A stretch of 7,239 nt of DNA from Chloroflexota bacterium (lineage in GTDB: Bacteria > Chloroflexota > Anaerolineae > J102): positions 1 to 7,239 of the forward strand of contig PIVW01000302.1 in NCBI GenBank assembly GCA_003353825.1. The letters run 5' to 3'. The position numbers were made by a program, and so were the translations under genes. The notes below the pieces were generated by a model. The model saw only the letters and a list, made by a program, of their open reading frames with translations, did no database searches and was not told where the DNA came from. Below, piece after piece: positions 7,149 to 7,239 of the stretch (position 1 is its first letter; the number at the start of each line of letters is the position of its first letter).

Positions 7149-7239
7149 GTGTCAAAAACTGATCGTTTTCAAGGCATTCATCCCTATTTTTGTTCGATAT
7201 TTGCCCTGTTGTGGGGTGAATTTGGTCACGAGTCTGCCA
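7149..7239 (+). CDS. 5' end of an unrecognised gene, cut by the right edge
   Basis: A GTG at 7149 is preceded by a good ribosome binding site, GGAG at 7140-7143 with a 5-base spacer, and opens 30 codons that stay open to the window end. The visible product begins VSKTDRFQGIHPYF. TDRFQGIHPY faintly recalls the HPYPAKF region of some DNA methyltransferases, but the rest of that motif is absent, so I assign no function. The start is supported mainly by the near-consensus promoter upstream and the ribosome binding site. A competing - strand frame (7087-7239) is also open to the edge, so the coding strand is not settled. Confidence 0.35.
   Translation, partial: MSKTDRFQGIHPYFCSIFALLWGEFGHESA

Noticed and set aside
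7087..7239. - strand frame of about 50 codons entering from the right edge
   Set aside because: It competes with the + frame that has promoter, ribosome binding site and start codon. I see no family signal in it, though it cannot be excluded without the flanking sequence.
1..7239. CRISPR array, tRNA, rRNA or insertion sequence
   Set aside because: I found no regularly spaced repeats with unique spacers, no tRNA-like cloverleaf, no rRNA signature and no transposase or terminal inverted repeats.

Overview
The window holds three substantial coding regions and fits an accessory region of a free-living bacterium. A Chloroflexota (Chloroflexus/Roseiflexus/Herpetosiphon-like) host is my best guess. 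It rests mainly on the large secreted protein built from lamin-tail domains joined by Pro-Thr-Pro-Ser linkers, a style common in that phylum. This is an inference from style, not a database match.

Left third (1-2270, + strand): the 3' part of a large extracellular repeat protein. It is open at the left edge. Four lamin-tail (LTD) domains are visible, with one different beta-rich domain between the first and second. Three of the four LTDs carry an inserted acidic loop of the calcium-binding DxDGNG type. The gene converges on the next operon across about 230 noncoding bases (2271-2504), which hold one bulged stem-loop and one long imperfect hairpin.

Middle and right (2505-6913, - strand): a two-gene operon read right to left. 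The first gene (6005-6913) encodes a 302-residue protein with PD-(D/E)xK nuclease features that fit HamA/AbpA (DUF1837). The second (2505-6008) encodes a 1167-residue Ski2-like superfamily 2 helicase. The two overlap by 4 bases (ATGA) and are probably translationally coupled. A HamA-type nuclease followed by a Ski2-like helicase is the layout of Hachiman (HamAB) and AbpAB anti-phage defence. Here the helicase carries a helical N-terminal extension of about 260 residues and a long C-terminal region. The nuclease has a Cys/His cluster near its end. I read the pair as a candidate divergent, enlarged Hachiman-like system.

Right edge (6914-7239): an AT-richer divergent intergenic region. It has a weak candidate promoter for the defence operon and a near-consensus sigma70-type promoter on the + strand (7066-7093). 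That promoter is followed by a good ribosome binding site and a GTG-initiated frame cut off by the window end. The product of that frame is not recognised.
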